Source: an uncultured Desulfobulbaceae bacterium
GTDB taxonomy: Bacteria; Desulfobacterota; Desulfobulbia; Desulfobulbales; Desulfocapsaceae
Assembly: GCA_937910875.1 (NCBI GenBank)
Contig: CALENA010000159.1
Location: forward strand, 1-32,426
DNA: 32,426 nucleotides
Direction of reading: 5' to 3'
Shown one piece after another: positions 16,114 through 26,247 of the stretch; within the stretch, counting starts at the first letter, position 1; every line of letters begins with the position of its first letter. The position numbers were made by a program, and so were the translations under genes. The notes under the pieces were generated by a model. It saw only the letters and a program-made list of their open reading frames with translations, had not been told where the DNA came from and searched no databases.

Positions 16114-17772
16114 CTACATCCTGTCCGGGGCCTTCAGCCCCAATATTTCCAGACCATTGGCAAAGACCTGACGCATACCGGCCACCAGAGTCAAGCGCGC
16201 CCGACACAGCTCCAGATCTTCGGTCAGGACCTTATGCTTGTTATAGTAGCTGTGAAACAGACCTGCAAGGTCCATAAGTCCGTAAATCACCTTATGTGGC
16301 GCAAGGTCCAGAGCCGCTTCCCTGATCAGGGCGGGAAAGGCAGCCATGGCCTTGAACAGCTGCAACTCCTCGACCTCGCCCAGCAGGGACAGGTCGATCT
16401 CGGCCAAGTCCGGACGCACGATCCCCTTTTCCTCGGCCTGGCGGAGAATGGAACAAAGCCTGGCATGACCATACTGGACATAATAGACCGGATTCTCCTG
16501 GCTCTCCTGCGTGGCCAGATCAAGATCAAACTCAAGCTGACTGTCGGCCTTGCGCATCAGGAAAAAGAAGCGGACCACATCGGCCCCAACCTCATCAAGA
16601 AGTTCATCCACGGTGACAAAGGTGGCCTTGCGGGTTGACATCTTGACCTGACGGCCGTTCCGGGTCAGGGTCACAAACTGATGCAGAACCACAGTAACCT
16701 TGGAGGCATCATACCCCAAAGCCGTGACCCCGGCCATGACATCCGGAACCGTGGCAATGTGATCTGATCCAAAGACATCCACCAGCCAGTCAAAACCGCG
16801 ACGGAACTTCTCGCGGTGATAGGCAATATCAGGCAGACGGTAGGTGGGTTCGCCGGTGCTCTTGATGATCACCCGATCCTGTTCCTGTCCAAACTCAGTG
16901 GTCCTGAACCAGACCGCCCCATCTTTTTCATAGACCAGACCTTTGTCACGCAGCTCCTGGACTACATTGTCGATGTGGCCGTCTTCGTACAGGGTGTGCT
17001 CGTTATAATAGTTGTCAAAGGCTATCCCCATCCGCTCAAGGGTCCCGGAGATATCTTTAAAGATCATGTCCACGGCCTTGGCGGTAAACGGCAGAGCGTC
17101 TTCATGGTCGTTGAGGGCATCCCCCTGCTCGTCGAGCAGCGACTGAGCAATATCACGGATATATTCACCCTGATAGCCATCTTCAGGAAACTGGAAAGCA
17201 AGATTCTGCAACTCAAGATAACGAGCCCGGGTGGACTCACCCAAGACACGCATCTGCCGACCGGCGTCGTTGAAATAGTACTCACGAAACACATCATGAC
17301 CGGTGACCTCAAGCAATCTGGCAATAGCGTCACCAAGAATAGCCTGGCGGCCATGACCGATGCTGAGAGGTCCCGTGGGATTGGCGCTGACAAACTCGAC
17401 CATGACCTTGCGCCCACCACCAACCTCTGAATGGCCAAACTGTTTCTCTCGGGTCAGAACCGGGACCAGGACCTGCTGCCAGACAGCGGGTTTCAGGAAG
17501 AGATTGACAAAGCCGGGGCCGGCCACCTCAATGCGCTTAATCGGGCCTGTCGCGTCCGTGAGCAGATCCACCAGCCGGTCAGCCAGCTGGCGGGGATTGC
17601 AGCGTTCGATCCCGGCCAGGACCATGGCCATATTGGTGGAAAAATCACCCTGGCCCTCGCGCCTGGGCATCTCCAGGGTAAACTTACCAGCCCCCTGATC
17701 GGACCACAGCCCCTGCTCCACGCCTTGGGCAAAGGCCACATCCAGCAATTCTTTGATCTGTGTACGAATCAT
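16114..17772 (-). CDS. argS: Arginyl-tRNA synthetase
   Basis: ArgS charges tRNA-Arg. The 552-residue class I synthetase has the N-terminal tRNA-recognition domain, SANPTGPLSIGHGR with the HIGH-type SIGHGR at 137-142, VKMSTRKATFVT as the KMSKS loop, and the anticodon-binding helical domain ending in VFANGLEILGLKAPDRM. All are typical. It overlaps the upstream alr by 4 bases (ATGA), implying translational coupling, and is followed by the small membrane protein. Confidence 0.98.
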   Translation of the reverse strand: MIRTQIKELLDVAFAQGVEQGLWSDQGAGKFTLEMPRREGQGDFSTNMAMVLAGIERCNPRQLADRLVDLLTDATGPIKRIEVAGPGFVNLFLKPAVWQQVLVPVLTREKQFGHSEVGGGRKVMVEFVSANPTGPLSIGHGRQAILGDAIARLLEVTGHDVFREYYFNDAGRQMRVLGESTRARYLELQNLAFQFPEDGYQGEYIRDIAQSLLDEQGDALNDHEDALPFTAKAVDMIFKDISGTLERMGIAFDNYYNEHTLYEDGHIDNVVQELRDKGLVYEKDGAVWFRTTEFGQEQDRVIIKSTGEPTYRLPDIAYHREKFRRGFDWLVDVFGSDHIATVPDVMAGVTALGYDASKVTVVLHQFVTLTRNGRQVKMSTRKATFVTVDELLDEVGADVVRFFFLMRKADSQLEFDLDLATQESQENPVYYVQYGHARLCSILRQAEEKGIVRPDLAEIDLSLLGEVEELQLFKAMAAFPALIREAALDLAPHKVIYGLMDLAGLFHSYYNKHKVLTEDLELCRARLTLVAGMRQVFANGLEILGLKAPDRM

Positions 17773-18917
17773 CCCTTCTCTTCCAGGCGGTTTACATAGC
17801 GCCGTTCATTATTATTTCCAAACAGACAAAGGACCTCATAGGAGATGGTCCCCATCCAGTCTGCAATCTCGTCGGCCAAAATCAGCTGATCGCCCTGACT
17901 GCCCATAACCACCACGGTATCACCCACGGCCACATCAGGGCAATCGGTGATATCAGCCATGCACAGATTCATGCAGATTCGGCCAACAATAGGGACTCGC
18001 TGGCCACAAATCAAGACCTGAGCCTGACCCGTAAGGCTGCGCAGAAAACCGTTGGCATAGCCGATGGGCAAAACAGCCAGACGCGTTTTCCGTGTGGTAA
18101 CAAACTGATGAGCATAACTGATCCCGGTGCCTGCGGCAACCGTCTTGACCTGTATCACCCGGGTCTCAAGCCGCATGGCCGGCCTCAGCTGCTCACCCTG
18201 TTCACGTTGCCGGCCCTGTTCTCCATCTGGATAATACCCGTACAGGGAGAGTCCTGGCCGGACCAGAGCGCCGCAGGTCTCATTAAAATAGAGAAGCCCC
18301 CCGGAATTGGCAATATGACGCAGAACGGTCTCGTCAGAAGTGATCCGGCTACAGGCAGAGACATACTGGTGAAACTGCTCCCGGGTCTGGTTCGAACACA
18401 CATCATCGGCCAGGGGAAAATGGCTCATCAGCCCGGTCAGCCGTAATCCTGGAAGCTCGGCAATCCTGGCAGCATAGGCTTCCACCTCATGGGGCAGCAC
18501 CCCCAGGCGGCCCATCCCGCTGTCAATCTTAAGATGTATGGCCAGTTCCCGGCATTTGGCCAGTGCGGCCCGGGACAGGACTTGCAGGGCCTCCGTATCA
18601 AAGACCACCGGGGTCAAATCATAATCAAACAGGTGTTGAATCTCAGACGAATCACAACCCAGTTGGACCAGAATCAGCCCATCTACCCCGGCCTGACGCA
18701 GGCAGACCCCTTCAAAGAGTTCAGCCACGGCAAAATGACGACACCCGACCTCAGCAAAGGCAAGAGCCGCCTCAACCATGCCATGACCGTAGGCATCTGC
18801 CTTGACCATGGCCATGATCTGCACCCCCGGCCCAACACGCTGCTGAACAAAGCGGTAATTTGCACGCAGGGCATCAAGATCAACCGTGACCTGATTATAT
18901 GAAAATAGGCTTTTCAT
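17769..18917 (-). CDS. alr: Alanine racemase
   Basis: Alr is a PLP enzyme that makes D-alanine for peptidoglycan. The 382-residue protein has MVKADAYGHG with the Schiff-base Lys39, the VQLGCDS and HLKIDSGMGRLGV blocks, HIANSGG, VRPGLSLYG, and GISYAHQF, in which the Tyr is the second catalytic base. GYANG and MGSQG follow in the C-terminal beta domain. It is the first gene of the alr-argS-membrane protein-ArgA-like run. The region just upstream carries a MITE-like repeat, which may supply or disturb its promoter. Confidence 0.97.
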   Translation of the reverse strand: MKSLFSYNQVTVDLDALRANYRFVQQRVGPGVQIMAMVKADAYGHGMVEAALAFAEVGCRHFAVAELFEGVCLRQAGVDGLILVQLGCDSSEIQHLFDYDLTPVVFDTEALQVLSRAALAKCRELAIHLKIDSGMGRLGVLPHEVEAYAARIAELPGLRLTGLMSHFPLADDVCSNQTREQFHQYVSACSRITSDETVLRHIANSGGLLYFNETCGALVRPGLSLYGYYPDGEQGRQREQGEQLRPAMRLETRVIQVKTVAAGTGISYAHQFVTTRKTRLAVLPIGYANGFLRSLTGQAQVLICGQRVPIVGRICMNLCMADITDCPDVAVGDTVVVMGSQGDQLILADEIADWMGTISYEVLCLFGNNNERRYVNRLEEKG

Positions 18918-18973
18918 AAGAATTGGGGTAACTATCCAGTTTGAAGCCGGAAACGAATATAAAACCGTGTACT

Positions 18974-19102
18974 GTAACTATCCAGGAGTGCCACAAATGC
19001 GAGAAAGAGGTCTGCGAAGTGTACTGATTTGTACATGAGCAGGCCGATGCCGAAGCGGGTAAGCGAGCTTGCGAGACTCCGGATGGGGTGCTGGATAGTT
19101 AC
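18974..19102. repeat. MITE-like element with 12-bp terminal inverted repeats
   Basis: The ends are GTAACTATCCAG (18974-18985) and its exact reverse complement CTGGATAGTTAC (19091-19102). They enclose about 105 bases with a GTGTACTGATTTGTAC stretch and a GCGGGTAAGCGAGCTTGCGAG stem-prone part. A third copy of GTAACTATCCAG lies at 18928-18939 as a direct repeat. The minus-strand frame through it is open but looks non-coding. It fills the alr / ferredoxin intergenic region; the rest of 18918-19195 shows no gene. Confidence 0.6.
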
Positions 19103-19195
19103 GAATTGGGCTGGCTCAATTGTGCTGTGCCGCACTCGGTTTGAACCAAGACGACATGCTGCCTGGGACCCTCTTGATTCACCTCGTACAAAACA

Positions 19196-19234
19196 CGACA
19201 AGCCCATTCCCCATGACAGGGAATGGGCTTGTCG
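19196..19234 (-). terminator. Intrinsic terminator of the ferredoxin gene
   Basis: A perfect 16-pair stem (CGACAAGCCCATTCCC and its complement) with a 7-base loop lies 22 bases beyond the ferredoxin stop. On the minus strand TGTTTTGTAC follows, a modest U-rich tail. Confidence 0.85.
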
Positions 19235-19256
19235 ATTCAACTGCTGACTGGATAAA

Positions 19257-19445
19257 TCAGACTTCAGTAACAGTGATGGCGCCTTCAGGACAAACCTCAA
19301 CGCAGGTCTCACAACCAAGACACTCGTCGGGCTCTATTGCAACGGCCTTGCCATTCTGAAGCTCATAAACCTGAGCCGGACAAGCGTTTACACACTCCTC
19401 ATCACCTACACATTTGTCTTCATCAACAACGATATCCCATGCCAT
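19257..19445 (-). CDS. Ferredoxin with one Asp-ligated and one standard Fe-S cluster
   Basis: A 62-residue bacterial-type ferredoxin and soluble electron carrier. The second cluster motif is canonical: Cys42, Cys45, Cys48 and Cys52 in CLGCETCVEVCP. The first reads CVGDEECVNACP: Cys12, Asp15, Cys18, Cys22, with Asp replacing the second cysteine. The same change is known in Pyrococcus furiosus ferredoxin and Desulfovibrio africanus ferredoxin III, where the cluster converts between [3Fe-4S] and [4Fe-4S] and can take another metal. A strong GGAGGTG SD precedes the start. Promoter, leader hairpin and terminator all suggest an abundant monocistronic mRNA. The redox partner is unknown. Confidence 0.95.
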   Translation of the reverse strand: MAWDIVVDEDKCVGDEECVNACPAQVYELQNGKAVAIEPDECLGCETCVEVCPEGAITVTEV

Positions 19446-19542
19446 GATACACCTCCATAAAATTAAGAATTAAAAACAAGTATGAAACATACTTTTCGGG
19501 CTGAATTATCTCATATGCAGAACTATTACTCTGCACTGATTT

Positions 19543-19571
19543 GCAATAATTCACGGCCTGTTTTTTGTCAA
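19543..19571 (-). promoter_or_regulatory. Promoter of the ferredoxin gene
   Basis: On the minus strand a perfect TTGACA (19571-19566) is followed after 17 bases by TATTGC (19548-19543). The predicted leader is about 90 bases and contains a small hairpin, AAGTATG-AAA-CATACTT, at 19478-19494 close to the SD. From 19572 to 19875 no gene is evident. Confidence 0.65.
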
Positions 19572-19875
19572 GTAAAAAGCATGTAAATCAGAAGATCGAA
19601 AGGATAACAAGAACTCAAAAGAGAGTAAGTGAATGCCTCAGGAAACAACAATTCCAGGCAACCGGTAACAGACGCTCAAACAACCAAATTCTGTTGACCC
19701 GGACACCACTTATCATTTATGGTTCAAGAGATAAACAATCCAATCTCTTTCCCCGTGCCCTACCACGTGAAGACTGAGCAGACAATGCCTTGAGAATTTA
19801 TCTCTGCAAGGATATCCTGCCATCATTTATCAGCCGCCATGGTGACCTGGCCGCCTGAGCAGACAAGGACCAGTT

Positions 19876-20232
19876 ATGAGTAAAAAAATCAGCAAGTCAG
19901 AAAAAAAACAGGCCATGATTGCCGAAAAATCAGAAGAGGCCATGATTGAGGGGATTATAGAGGGGAGTCCGGATGCCATAGGAGTGGTCGTTGTCCGCCT
20001 GGAGTGCGGATGCCGCAAGATGGCCGCCGTCGACAAAAAAGGCGACGCCGCTTCCAAAGTCATTGCCTACCGTGACAATGCCCTGAGCATCTGCGACAAA
20101 TGCAAGGAAGACCATGGCGATTTTATGCGGGTCACCGAATCCTTTATCCACTGGATTGATCCGGCCCCGAGCCTGCCCGAACAGGAGAAGATCAGCGTCA
20201 AGGTTCTGGGCAGCACACCTACCACCAATTAG
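19876..20232 (+). CDS. Unrecognised Cys-rich small protein
   Basis: The 118-residue protein has a charged helical N-terminus (residues 1-30, KKISKSEKKQAMIAEKSEEA), a beta-like VVVVRLECGCRKMAAV segment, then SICDKCKEDHG. Cys44, Cys46, Cys73, Cys76 and His80 could make one zinc or other metal site (inference). No signal peptide or membrane segment. The ATG has AAGG seven bases upstream. I do not recognise the family. It stands alone on the plus strand between a ferredoxin and a siroheme/corrin amidase, both on the other strand, and is followed by a dispersed repeat. Confidence 0.6.
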   Translation: MSKKISKSEKKQAMIAEKSEEAMIEGIIEGSPDAIGVVVVRLECGCRKMAAVDKKGDAASKVIAYRDNALSICDKCKEDHGDFMRVTESFIHWIDPAPSLPEQEKISVKVLGSTPTTN

Positions 20233-20274
20233 TCCTCGTAGCAACCTCTCTGTGAAACCGGGGGTACATTTCAC

Positions 20275-20335
20275 TCCCAGCAATCCGCCTGCGCAGGCAG
20301 TCATGGTCTCCGATGAACAGTCATATAAAATGGCC
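20275..20335 (+). repeat. Dispersed intergenic repeat, copy C (partial)
   Basis: The stretch GGCAGTCATGGTCTCCGATGAACAGTCATATAAAA (about 20296-20331) closely matches the 3' third of the repeats at 15246-15343 and 27680-27774. Upstream similarity is faint. It lies just after the Cys-rich hypothetical gene. Confidence 0.5.
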
Positions 20336-20409
20336 CGACCAAGAAACACTATGCGGAAATTGATAAAATGTCACCAATTCAGTCTATTGACAACAAAACA
20401 TAATGTTAT

Positions 20410-21804
20410 TTATTGCCCGGTATCTTTCCAAGATTGACAACGGTCTACAAAGCCCTTGGCCCACTCAGGGGTCCCCAGGGCATGAACATGGGTATACAGG
20501 GCCAGGACATTGTTGACGCACAGGCCATCGCGCCCTCCCATGAAACCGGTCCCCCGTTTCATCTTCAAGGAAAGTTCAGCCGGATCTCCCGGCCAATCCA
20601 GGATCGTTGAATAACGAAACTCATGGCCTTTGACCTCGGTGCCGACCGGATAAAAGGGATTATTTCCTTCGGCCAGGAAGATCGAATACCCATGGGCCTG
20701 CGGGCGTTTCGACAAACCGAAACGAACCGGGAAGACCCCGGCCAGGGGATGTTCAACCCCATCCAGGACAATTGATTTCCCAAGATAGATCAAGCCGCCG
20801 CATTCCGCATAAACAGGCAATCCGGCATCAACAGCAGCCCGGACAGATTGCCGGAAGCCGGCATTGGCAGCCAGAGCCGCTGCGCTGGTCTCCGGAAAAC
20901 CACCACCGATATACAAGCCATCCAACTGAGGCAACTGAGGGGCATGCAGGGCGTTGATCGGGATCAACTCTGCCCCAGCGGCCTCAAGGGCCTCCAGGTT
21001 CTCGGCATAATAGAACTGAAACGCCGCGTCCATCAGATACCCGATCCGCAGAGACGGGCCATGAGCCCGAACCTCTTCCCTGGCCTGAGCAGGCAGCACT
21101 GCCCCTGAACCCGGAATCTCGGCCATCAACTCCTCGATCTGCAACACATCCAGATGCTCGTCAATGGTGTCGGCCAAAAGCTCCAGGGCCGCCTCAACCC
21201 CATCATACTCCTGGTGCGGTGTCACACCCAGATGACGCATGGGAAAGATATCACGTCTCAGACGGGGGATGGCACCGACCACCGGCAACCCCGTATAATG
21301 CTCTACCGCCTCACTGACAATGGTTCGATGCCGAACACTGCCGATCTGGTTGAGGACCACACCACAGATCGTGATCCGTGGATCAAGCATTTGACATCCC
21401 AAGACCATGGCGGCCACGGTGCGGGTGGTCTTGCTGCAGTTGACCACCAGCAGAACGGGAAGATTGAGCATCAGGGCCAGTTCGGCCGAAGAATAGCCGC
21501 CAGTGGCATTGACCCCGTCATAGAGACCACGATTGCCCTCGACAATCAACCGCTCCCCTGCCCGTCCATGTTCCTGGAACGAGGCCTGAATCACCGCCTC
21601 ATCCATCAGAAAGGGATCAAGATTATAGCAGCTGCGGCCAGCCGCCAGTTTCATCCAGCCGGCATCGATATAATCCGGCCCCTTCTTGAACGGAACTACG
21701 ACTCGACCCCGGCGGGTCAAAGCCGCAGTCAGTCCCACTGAGACCACACTCTTCCCCGAACCTCCGGCCAGTCCGGCCACCATCAAACCTTTGCTCATCA
21801 CCAT
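20410..21804 (-). CDS. CbiA-family a,c-diamide synthase: cobyrinate amidase or siroheme amidase DsrN
   Basis: These enzymes use glutamine and ATP to amidate the a and c acetate groups of cobyrinate, or of siroheme for dissimilatory sulfite reductase (DsrN). The N-terminal P-loop domain has GLAGGSGKS near the start and FKKGPDYIDAGWMKLAAGRSCYNLDP, a wording closer to DsrN/CfbB-like than to classical CbiA as I remember them. The C-terminal class I amidotransferase has GGGFPE and the nucleophile in YAECGG. The frame is open to a TTG at 21816 overlapping the previous stop, but ATGs at 21804 or 21798 are likelier; SD evidence is weak. It ends the nptA-uvrB-acyltransferase run. Confidence 0.85.
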   Translation of the reverse strand: MVMSKGLMVAGLAGGSGKSVVSVGLTAALTRRGRVVVPFKKGPDYIDAGWMKLAAGRSCYNLDPFLMDEAVIQASFQEHGRAGERLIVEGNRGLYDGVNATGGYSSAELALMLNLPVLLVVNCSKTTRTVAAMVLGCQMLDPRITICGVVLNQIGSVRHRTIVSEAVEHYTGLPVVGAIPRLRRDIFPMRHLGVTPHQEYDGVEAALELLADTIDEHLDVLQIEELMAEIPGSGAVLPAQAREEVRAHGPSLRIGYLMDAAFQFYYAENLEALEAAGAELIPINALHAPQLPQLDGLYIGGGFPETSAAALAANAGFRQSVRAAVDAGLPVYAECGGLIYLGKSIVLDGVEHPLAGVFPVRFGLSKRPQAHGYSIFLAEGNNPFYPVGTEVKGHEFRYSTILDWPGDPAELSLKMKRGTGFMGGRDGLCVNNVLALYTHVHALGTPEWAKGFVDRCQSWKDTGQ

Positions 21805-21812
21805 TGCTACCG

Positions 21813-22484
21813 TCAATGTTCGTTTTTTCCGTGAATAAACCAGGCACGGACATAAAGTTGATTGAGTTCATCCTCCAGACGCAGCCGCTCTCGCTCCACT
21901 TCATCCGTTCCCAGATCTTTTTCCAGCCGGATCGGTTCGCCAAAGAAAAAATCGATGCGCGAAAAGGGCAGCGGCAGGATGGTGCCATCCCAGGAGCCGA
22001 AGCGGATGTAACGGCTGCAGGAACAGACCATGGGCAGAATCGGTGCCCCGGTGCGGGAGGCAAGGAGGATAGCACCAGGCTGAACCACTCGGGCCGGTCC
22101 CTTGGAGCCATCAGCCACCAGCCCCACATTTCGCCCGGCCCGCAGGGCGCGCATAAGCCCCTTCAGGGCCTGAACTCCGCCCCGGTTCCGCGAGCCACGG
22201 ACCGTCTCAAAACCCAGACGGGTCAGCAAACGGCTGATATATTCCCCATCCCGGCTGCTACTGACCATGATCGTACCGCGTTCATGACTCAGGACCCGAA
22301 GGACAGGAAACAATCCATAATGCCAGAAGACACCGATAACCGGCACAGCCCGCTCGGCAAGTGCCTGCCGATGGATCTGGCCATGTACGCGCATCCGACA
22401 GGTGCCAAACCAGATCCGGATCAACCACAGGACAAGGAACGGCAAAAGGCGCAGTGAGACACGATAAAGGGCGCCATCTTTCAT
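21813..22484 (-). CDS. DUF374 lysophospholipid acyltransferase-like membrane protein
   Basis: The 223-residue protein has an N-terminal membrane anchor ([15 protein letters not shown]) and the DUF374 core: [10 protein letters not shown] in place of the HxxxxD acyltransferase motif, [39 protein letters not shown], and [15 protein letters not shown]. This family is related to LpxL-type acyltransferases. In Gram-negatives it is linked to adding acyl chains to lipid A precursors (LpxL/LpxJ-like), but the exact role here is unknown. It overlaps uvrB by 4 bases and the next gene's possible start by a base or so. Confidence 0.85.
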   Translation of the reverse strand: MKDGALYRVSLRLLPFLVLWLIRIWFGTCRMRVHGQIHRQALAERAVPVIGVFWHYGLFPVLRVLSHERGTIMVSSSRDGEYISRLLTRLGFETVRGSRNRGGVQALKGLMRALRAGRNVGLVADGSKGPARVVQPGAILLASRTGAPILPMVCSCSRYIRFGSWDGTILPLPFSRIDFFFGEPIRLEKDLGTDEVERERLRLEDELNQLYVRAWFIHGKNEH

Positions 22485-24493
22485 CCTATTTCAATCTCCA
22501 GTCTCCGCAAGGCCTTGATCCGATCACGAAGTCTGGCCGCCTCTTCAAAGGCCAGTTCCTGAGCCGCAGTTCGCATCTCCTGTTCGAGCCGCCCGATCTC
22601 CCGCTCCAGATCAACCAGACTGGTGTAGACAGGCAGTTCTTCCGCCACCTGAAGAAGCAACTCATCCCGCTCCCCGGTACAACCATAGCCCTCATTGCGC
22701 AGATGTTGATTAAGACCATCTTTGATCTGGGATATGACCGTCTGCGGCACTATACCATGTTCTTCATTATGGGCCTGCTGAATTCTGCGGCGTCGATCAG
22801 TCTCATCAATGGTCCGCTGCATGGAACCCGTAATCTGATCCGCATACAGAATAACCCTGCCCCGGACATTCCGGGCGGCCCGACCGCAGGTCTGAGTCAG
22901 ACTGCGCTCGGAGCGGAGAAAACCCTCCTTATCGGCATCCAGAACGGCCACCAGTGAGACCTCGGGGATATCCAGCCCCTCACGGAGAAGATTAATCCCC
23001 ACCAGGACCTGATACTCACCCCGTCGCAGGTCACGGATCAACTCCATCCTCTCCAGGGTCTTGATATCAGAGTGGAGATAGCGAACGGCAACGCCCAGCT
23101 TTTCATAGTACTCGGTCAGGTCCTCAGACATCCGTTTGGTCAGGGTCGTAACCAGAACCGCTTCACCCAGTTCAGCCCGGAGACGAATCTCCTCCAGCAG
23201 GTCGTCCACCTGAGTTGCGGCCGGGCGAATTTCAATCACGGGATCAAGCAGGCCAGTGGGTCGGAGAATCTGTTCCACCACCTGTCCATGGGACTGCTCC
23301 AGCTCATAGGGCCCAGGAGTGGCCGAGACATAGATCGCCTGTTTGACCCGTTCACGAAATTCATCAAAACGCAGCGGCCGATTATCCAGGGCTGAGGGCA
23401 GACGGAAACCGTAATCGACCAGGTTCTGCTTGCGAGACCTGTCGCCGTTATACATCCCGTTGAGTTGGGGCACGCCGAGATGTGACTCATCCAGGAAAAT
23501 GATATAGTCCTCGGGAAAATAGTCCAGCAGGTTGGGCGGCGGGGCTCCTGGCTCCTTGCCGGTCAGGTGACGGCTGTAATTCTCGATGCCGCTGCAATAA
23601 CCCAATTCCTGGATCATCTCCAGGTCAAACATGGTTCGCTGCTCCAGGCGTTGCTGCTCCACCAGTCTGTTCTCACGACCAAACCAGGCCAGACGCTCGC
23701 TCAACTCCTCCTTGATGGTGACCATGGCCTGCAGCAGGCGATCACGTGAGGTGACAAAATGGCTGCCGGGAAAGACCGTGTACTCCTCAAGCCGCTCCAA
23801 AACCACACCGCGCAGGGGATCAATCAGACTGATTGCCTCGATGGTGTCGCCGAAGAACTCGACCCGCAGGGCCCGCTCCTCTTCGTGGACCGGGAAGATA
23901 TCGAGCACATCACCCCGGACCCGGAAGGTACCACGATGAAAGGAGATATCGTTCCGCTCATAGAGCATATGGATCAGCCGCCGCTGGACCACCTCCATGA
24001 CCTGTTCCTCCTCACGACGCAGGAAGAGATGCATGTTGCGATACTCCTCCGGTGACCCAAGTCCGTAGATACAGGAGACCGAGGCGATGATGATGACATC
24101 CCGCCGGGTCAGAAGGGAGCGGGTGGCCGAGTGACGCAGTTTATCAATGGCCTCGTTGATGGCCGAATCCTTTTCGATATAGGTGTCGGACTGGGCAATA
24201 TAGGCCTCGGGCTGATAATAATCATAATACGAGACAAAATATTCGACCGCGTTATGGGGGAAGAGTTCCCGAAACTCACCAAAGAGCTGGGCGGCCAGAG
24301 TCTTGTTGGGGGCGATGATCAGGGCCGGGCGCTGAACTTCCGCAATCACTCCGGCCATGGTCAGGGTCTTGCCGGTGCCGGTCCCGCCGAGCAGGACCTG
24401 GTCACGACTGCCCGAGACAAGACCCCGGGCCAGGGTCTCGATGGCCTGAGGTTGATCACCGGCCGGGGCAAAAGGGGCGACCAGTTCGAACAT
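22481..24493 (-). CDS. uvrB: Excinuclease ABC subunit B (UvrB)
   Basis: UvrB is the damage-verification helicase of nucleotide excision repair. The 670-residue protein has Walker A GGTGTGKT at 36-43, the beta-hairpin [15 protein letters not shown] that grips the lesion, IIFLDESH (motif II), helicase motifs through [20 protein letters not shown] and QTCGRAARN, and the C-terminal UVR domain ([29 protein letters not shown]) that meets UvrC. All intact. It overlaps nptA by one base (TGATG) upstream and the acyltransferase by 4 bases downstream. Confidence 0.98.
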   Translation of the reverse strand: MFELVAPFAPAGDQPQAIETLARGLVSGSRDQVLLGGTGTGKTLTMAGVIAEVQRPALIIAPNKTLAAQLFGEFRELFPHNAVEYFVSYYDYYQPEAYIAQSDTYIEKDSAINEAIDKLRHSATRSLLTRRDVIIIASVSCIYGLGSPEEYRNMHLFLRREEEQVMEVVQRRLIHMLYERNDISFHRGTFRVRGDVLDIFPVHEEERALRVEFFGDTIEAISLIDPLRGVVLERLEEYTVFPGSHFVTSRDRLLQAMVTIKEELSERLAWFGRENRLVEQQRLEQRTMFDLEMIQELGYCSGIENYSRHLTGKEPGAPPPNLLDYFPEDYIIFLDESHLGVPQLNGMYNGDRSRKQNLVDYGFRLPSALDNRPLRFDEFRERVKQAIYVSATPGPYELEQSHGQVVEQILRPTGLLDPVIEIRPAATQVDDLLEEIRLRAELGEAVLVTTLTKRMSEDLTEYYEKLGVAVRYLHSDIKTLERMELIRDLRRGEYQVLVGINLLREGLDIPEVSLVAVLDADKEGFLRSERSLTQTCGRAARNVRGRVILYADQITGSMQRTIDETDRRRRIQQAHNEEHGIVPQTVISQIKDGLNQHLRNEGYGCTGERDELLLQVAEELPVYTSLVDLEREIGRLEQEMRTAAQELAFEEAARLRDRIKALRRLEIEIG

Positions 24494-26247
24494 CAGACTG
24501 CCTGCTCCCCGCTCTCCATTTTAACGGCAGGAACACCTGTCTGGGACGCAACCCCCTTTTCCTCATCCATCATCTCCTTCATGTCCAGGGCCCGATCAAA
24601 GGCGCTGATGTGATCCTGACCTAAGAAGAGATCTTTGATACTGAAGACCTGCATCCGGCAGGCCTGAGAAAAGAGGCGGTTGACCAGAAGAAGCGAGGCG
24701 ATTTCCATCTCCTCGACCTCCTGCCGGGTCACGGCATGCATGGTCTCATGGACAAAACGGCGATCATCGGCCTCCACATGGACAAAGGCACGCAGCAACT
24801 GCTGGTACTGCTCCTCGCCACTTTCAAGGGTCATGATCCGATTGAGATCAAGAGAGAGTTCCACCAGCCGCTTCCGAAAGCCCTGGTACTGGGTGGTGAT
24901 AAACGAGTTCTCCGAGGCATCGAACTCGTCCATGTCCTTACGCACCCCTTTGAAATTCTTCAGCGAGTTCATTATATTACGGGAGGAATAGACAATTCTC
25001 TCCAACTCCCTGACCTCACTTATTTCCAGCTTCTGACTCTGGAGCCGGGCAAAGAAGGCAAAGATCTCGGCATGAAGCAGTTTGATGTTGTCATAGAGCC
25101 GATCAGTGGTCTGTTTTCGTTTACTCCCCCGTTCAAAGGGAAGCTGCTGCGCAAAGACCAGAGACTCGTCGATCCGGAGCAACCGGAGATTGTAGAGCTG
25201 ACTCTCCTGAAGGAGATGATGGACCTCATTACGCAGGGCGGCAGTGGCTGCGTCAGGGATCTCATGGGTGGCGTTGCCCAGAAAAGCGGTGAGCAGAATC
25301 CGGTGGTCTGGAATAAAACGCACCAACCAGGCGGCCAGGAGACCAATAAAAGGAAAGAAAATGAGCACTCCCAGGCAATTGAACAAGGTATGGAACAGGG
25401 CCAGGGCCATGACGCTGTTGCTCTCAATATCCAGCAGTCGACCGACCAGCCAGATCAGACCCGGAAACAAGAGGACTGCGACCAGACCGGTGATCATATT
25501 AAAGAACAGATGGCTCAAGGCCACCCGCTTTTTGGCCTGGATCCCACCCAGGGACCCGAGCAAGACCGTGACCGTGGTACCGATATTGGCACCAATGGCC
25601 ACGGCGGCCCCGGTCTCAAAACTGATCAGGCCACTGTTGAGGGCAGTCAGGATGATGGCAATACTGGCCGAGCTGGACTGCATGAGCGCAGTCATAATCA
25701 GACCGATCAGGAGATAGACGATCAGGCCATAGTCCGGGACCTGAGACAGGTCAAAGCCTGCCGCCAATCCCTCAACACTGCCCTTCATGTAATCCAGACC
25801 GAGAAAAAGAAAACCGAACCCCACCAGCAACCTGGACAGCTGAAAGAGTCGAGGCGATGAGGACAAGGCCACCATGCTGATACCGCCGATTCCGACCATG
25901 GGCAGGGCAAAGACCTCAATCTTGACTTTGAATCCCAGGGCGGCAACAATCCAGGCGGTACAGGTGGTGCCGACATTGGAGCCCATCATCACCCCGATTC
26001 CGTTGCCCATGGTCATCACACCGGCCCCGACAAAGGCCAGAACCATGAGCGAGACCGCCGAGCTGGACTGAAGAATAGCCGTGACCAGGATCCCGCTGCC
26101 GATTGCCCGCAGACGACCATCGGTATAATGTCGAATAAGTCGCCGAAAGGCCCTGCCAGACAAGTTTTTGACTGCATCCTCCAGCAAAAACATACCATAG
26201 AGAAAGATGCCAAGACCCGCCAGGAGTTGCCAGATATCAAAATTCAT
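24493..26247 (-). CDS. Na+/phosphate cotransporter family protein with PhoU-like tail
   Basis: The protein has two inverted halves of the Na/Pi-II fold. Each carries the QSSSA signature ([13 protein letters not shown] near residue 62 and [13 protein letters not shown] near 190) followed by [10 protein letters not shown] and [10 protein letters not shown]. After about residue 340 a soluble helical domain resembling PhoU follows, ending at 586 in the longest frame. Members import phosphate with sodium, though some anaerobe homologues may not use phosphate. The start was placed at the ATG at 26247, which has AGGTGG upstream; GTG at 26253 is the alternative. The ATGA overlap couples it to the decayed paralogue upstream. 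C-terminal heptads could form coiled coils. Confidence 0.9.
   Translation of the reverse strand: MNFDIWQLLAGLGIFLYGMFLLEDAVKNLSGRAFRRLIRHYTDGRLRAIGSGILVTAILQSSSAVSLMVLAFVGAGVMTMGNGIGVMMGSNVGTTCTAWIVAALGFKVKIEVFALPMVGIGGISMVALSSSPRLFQLSRLLVGFGFLFLGLDYMKGSVEGLAAGFDLSQVPDYGLIVYLLIGLIMTALMQSSSASIAIILTALNSGLISFETGAAVAIGANIGTTVTVLLGSLGGIQAKKRVALSHLFFNMITGLVAVLLFPGLIWLVGRLLDIESNSVMALALFHTLFNCLGVLIFFPFIGLLAAWLVRFIPDHRILLTAFLGNATHEIPDAATAALRNEVHHLLQESQLYNLRLLRIDESLVFAQQLPFERGSKRKQTTDRLYDNIKLLHAEIFAFFARLQSQKLEISEVRELERIVYSSRNIMNSLKNFKGVRKDMDEFDASENSFITTQYQGFRKRLVELSLDLNRIMTLESGEEQYQQLLRAFVHVEADDRRFVHETMHAVTRQEVEEMEIASLLLVNRLFSQACRMQVFSIKDLFLGQDHISAFDRALDMKEMMDEEKGVASQTGVPAVKMESGEQAV

Noticed and set aside
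18932-19318. 128-residue minus-strand frame across the MITE-like element
   Set aside because: It contains the inverted repeat and the ferredoxin terminator and overlaps the ferredoxin gene end. It is an open frame through a repeat.
19565-19777. 70-residue plus-strand frame upstream of the Cys-rich hypothetical gene
   Set aside because: No good start or SD, no recognisable domain, and it begins inside the ferredoxin promoter on the opposite strand.
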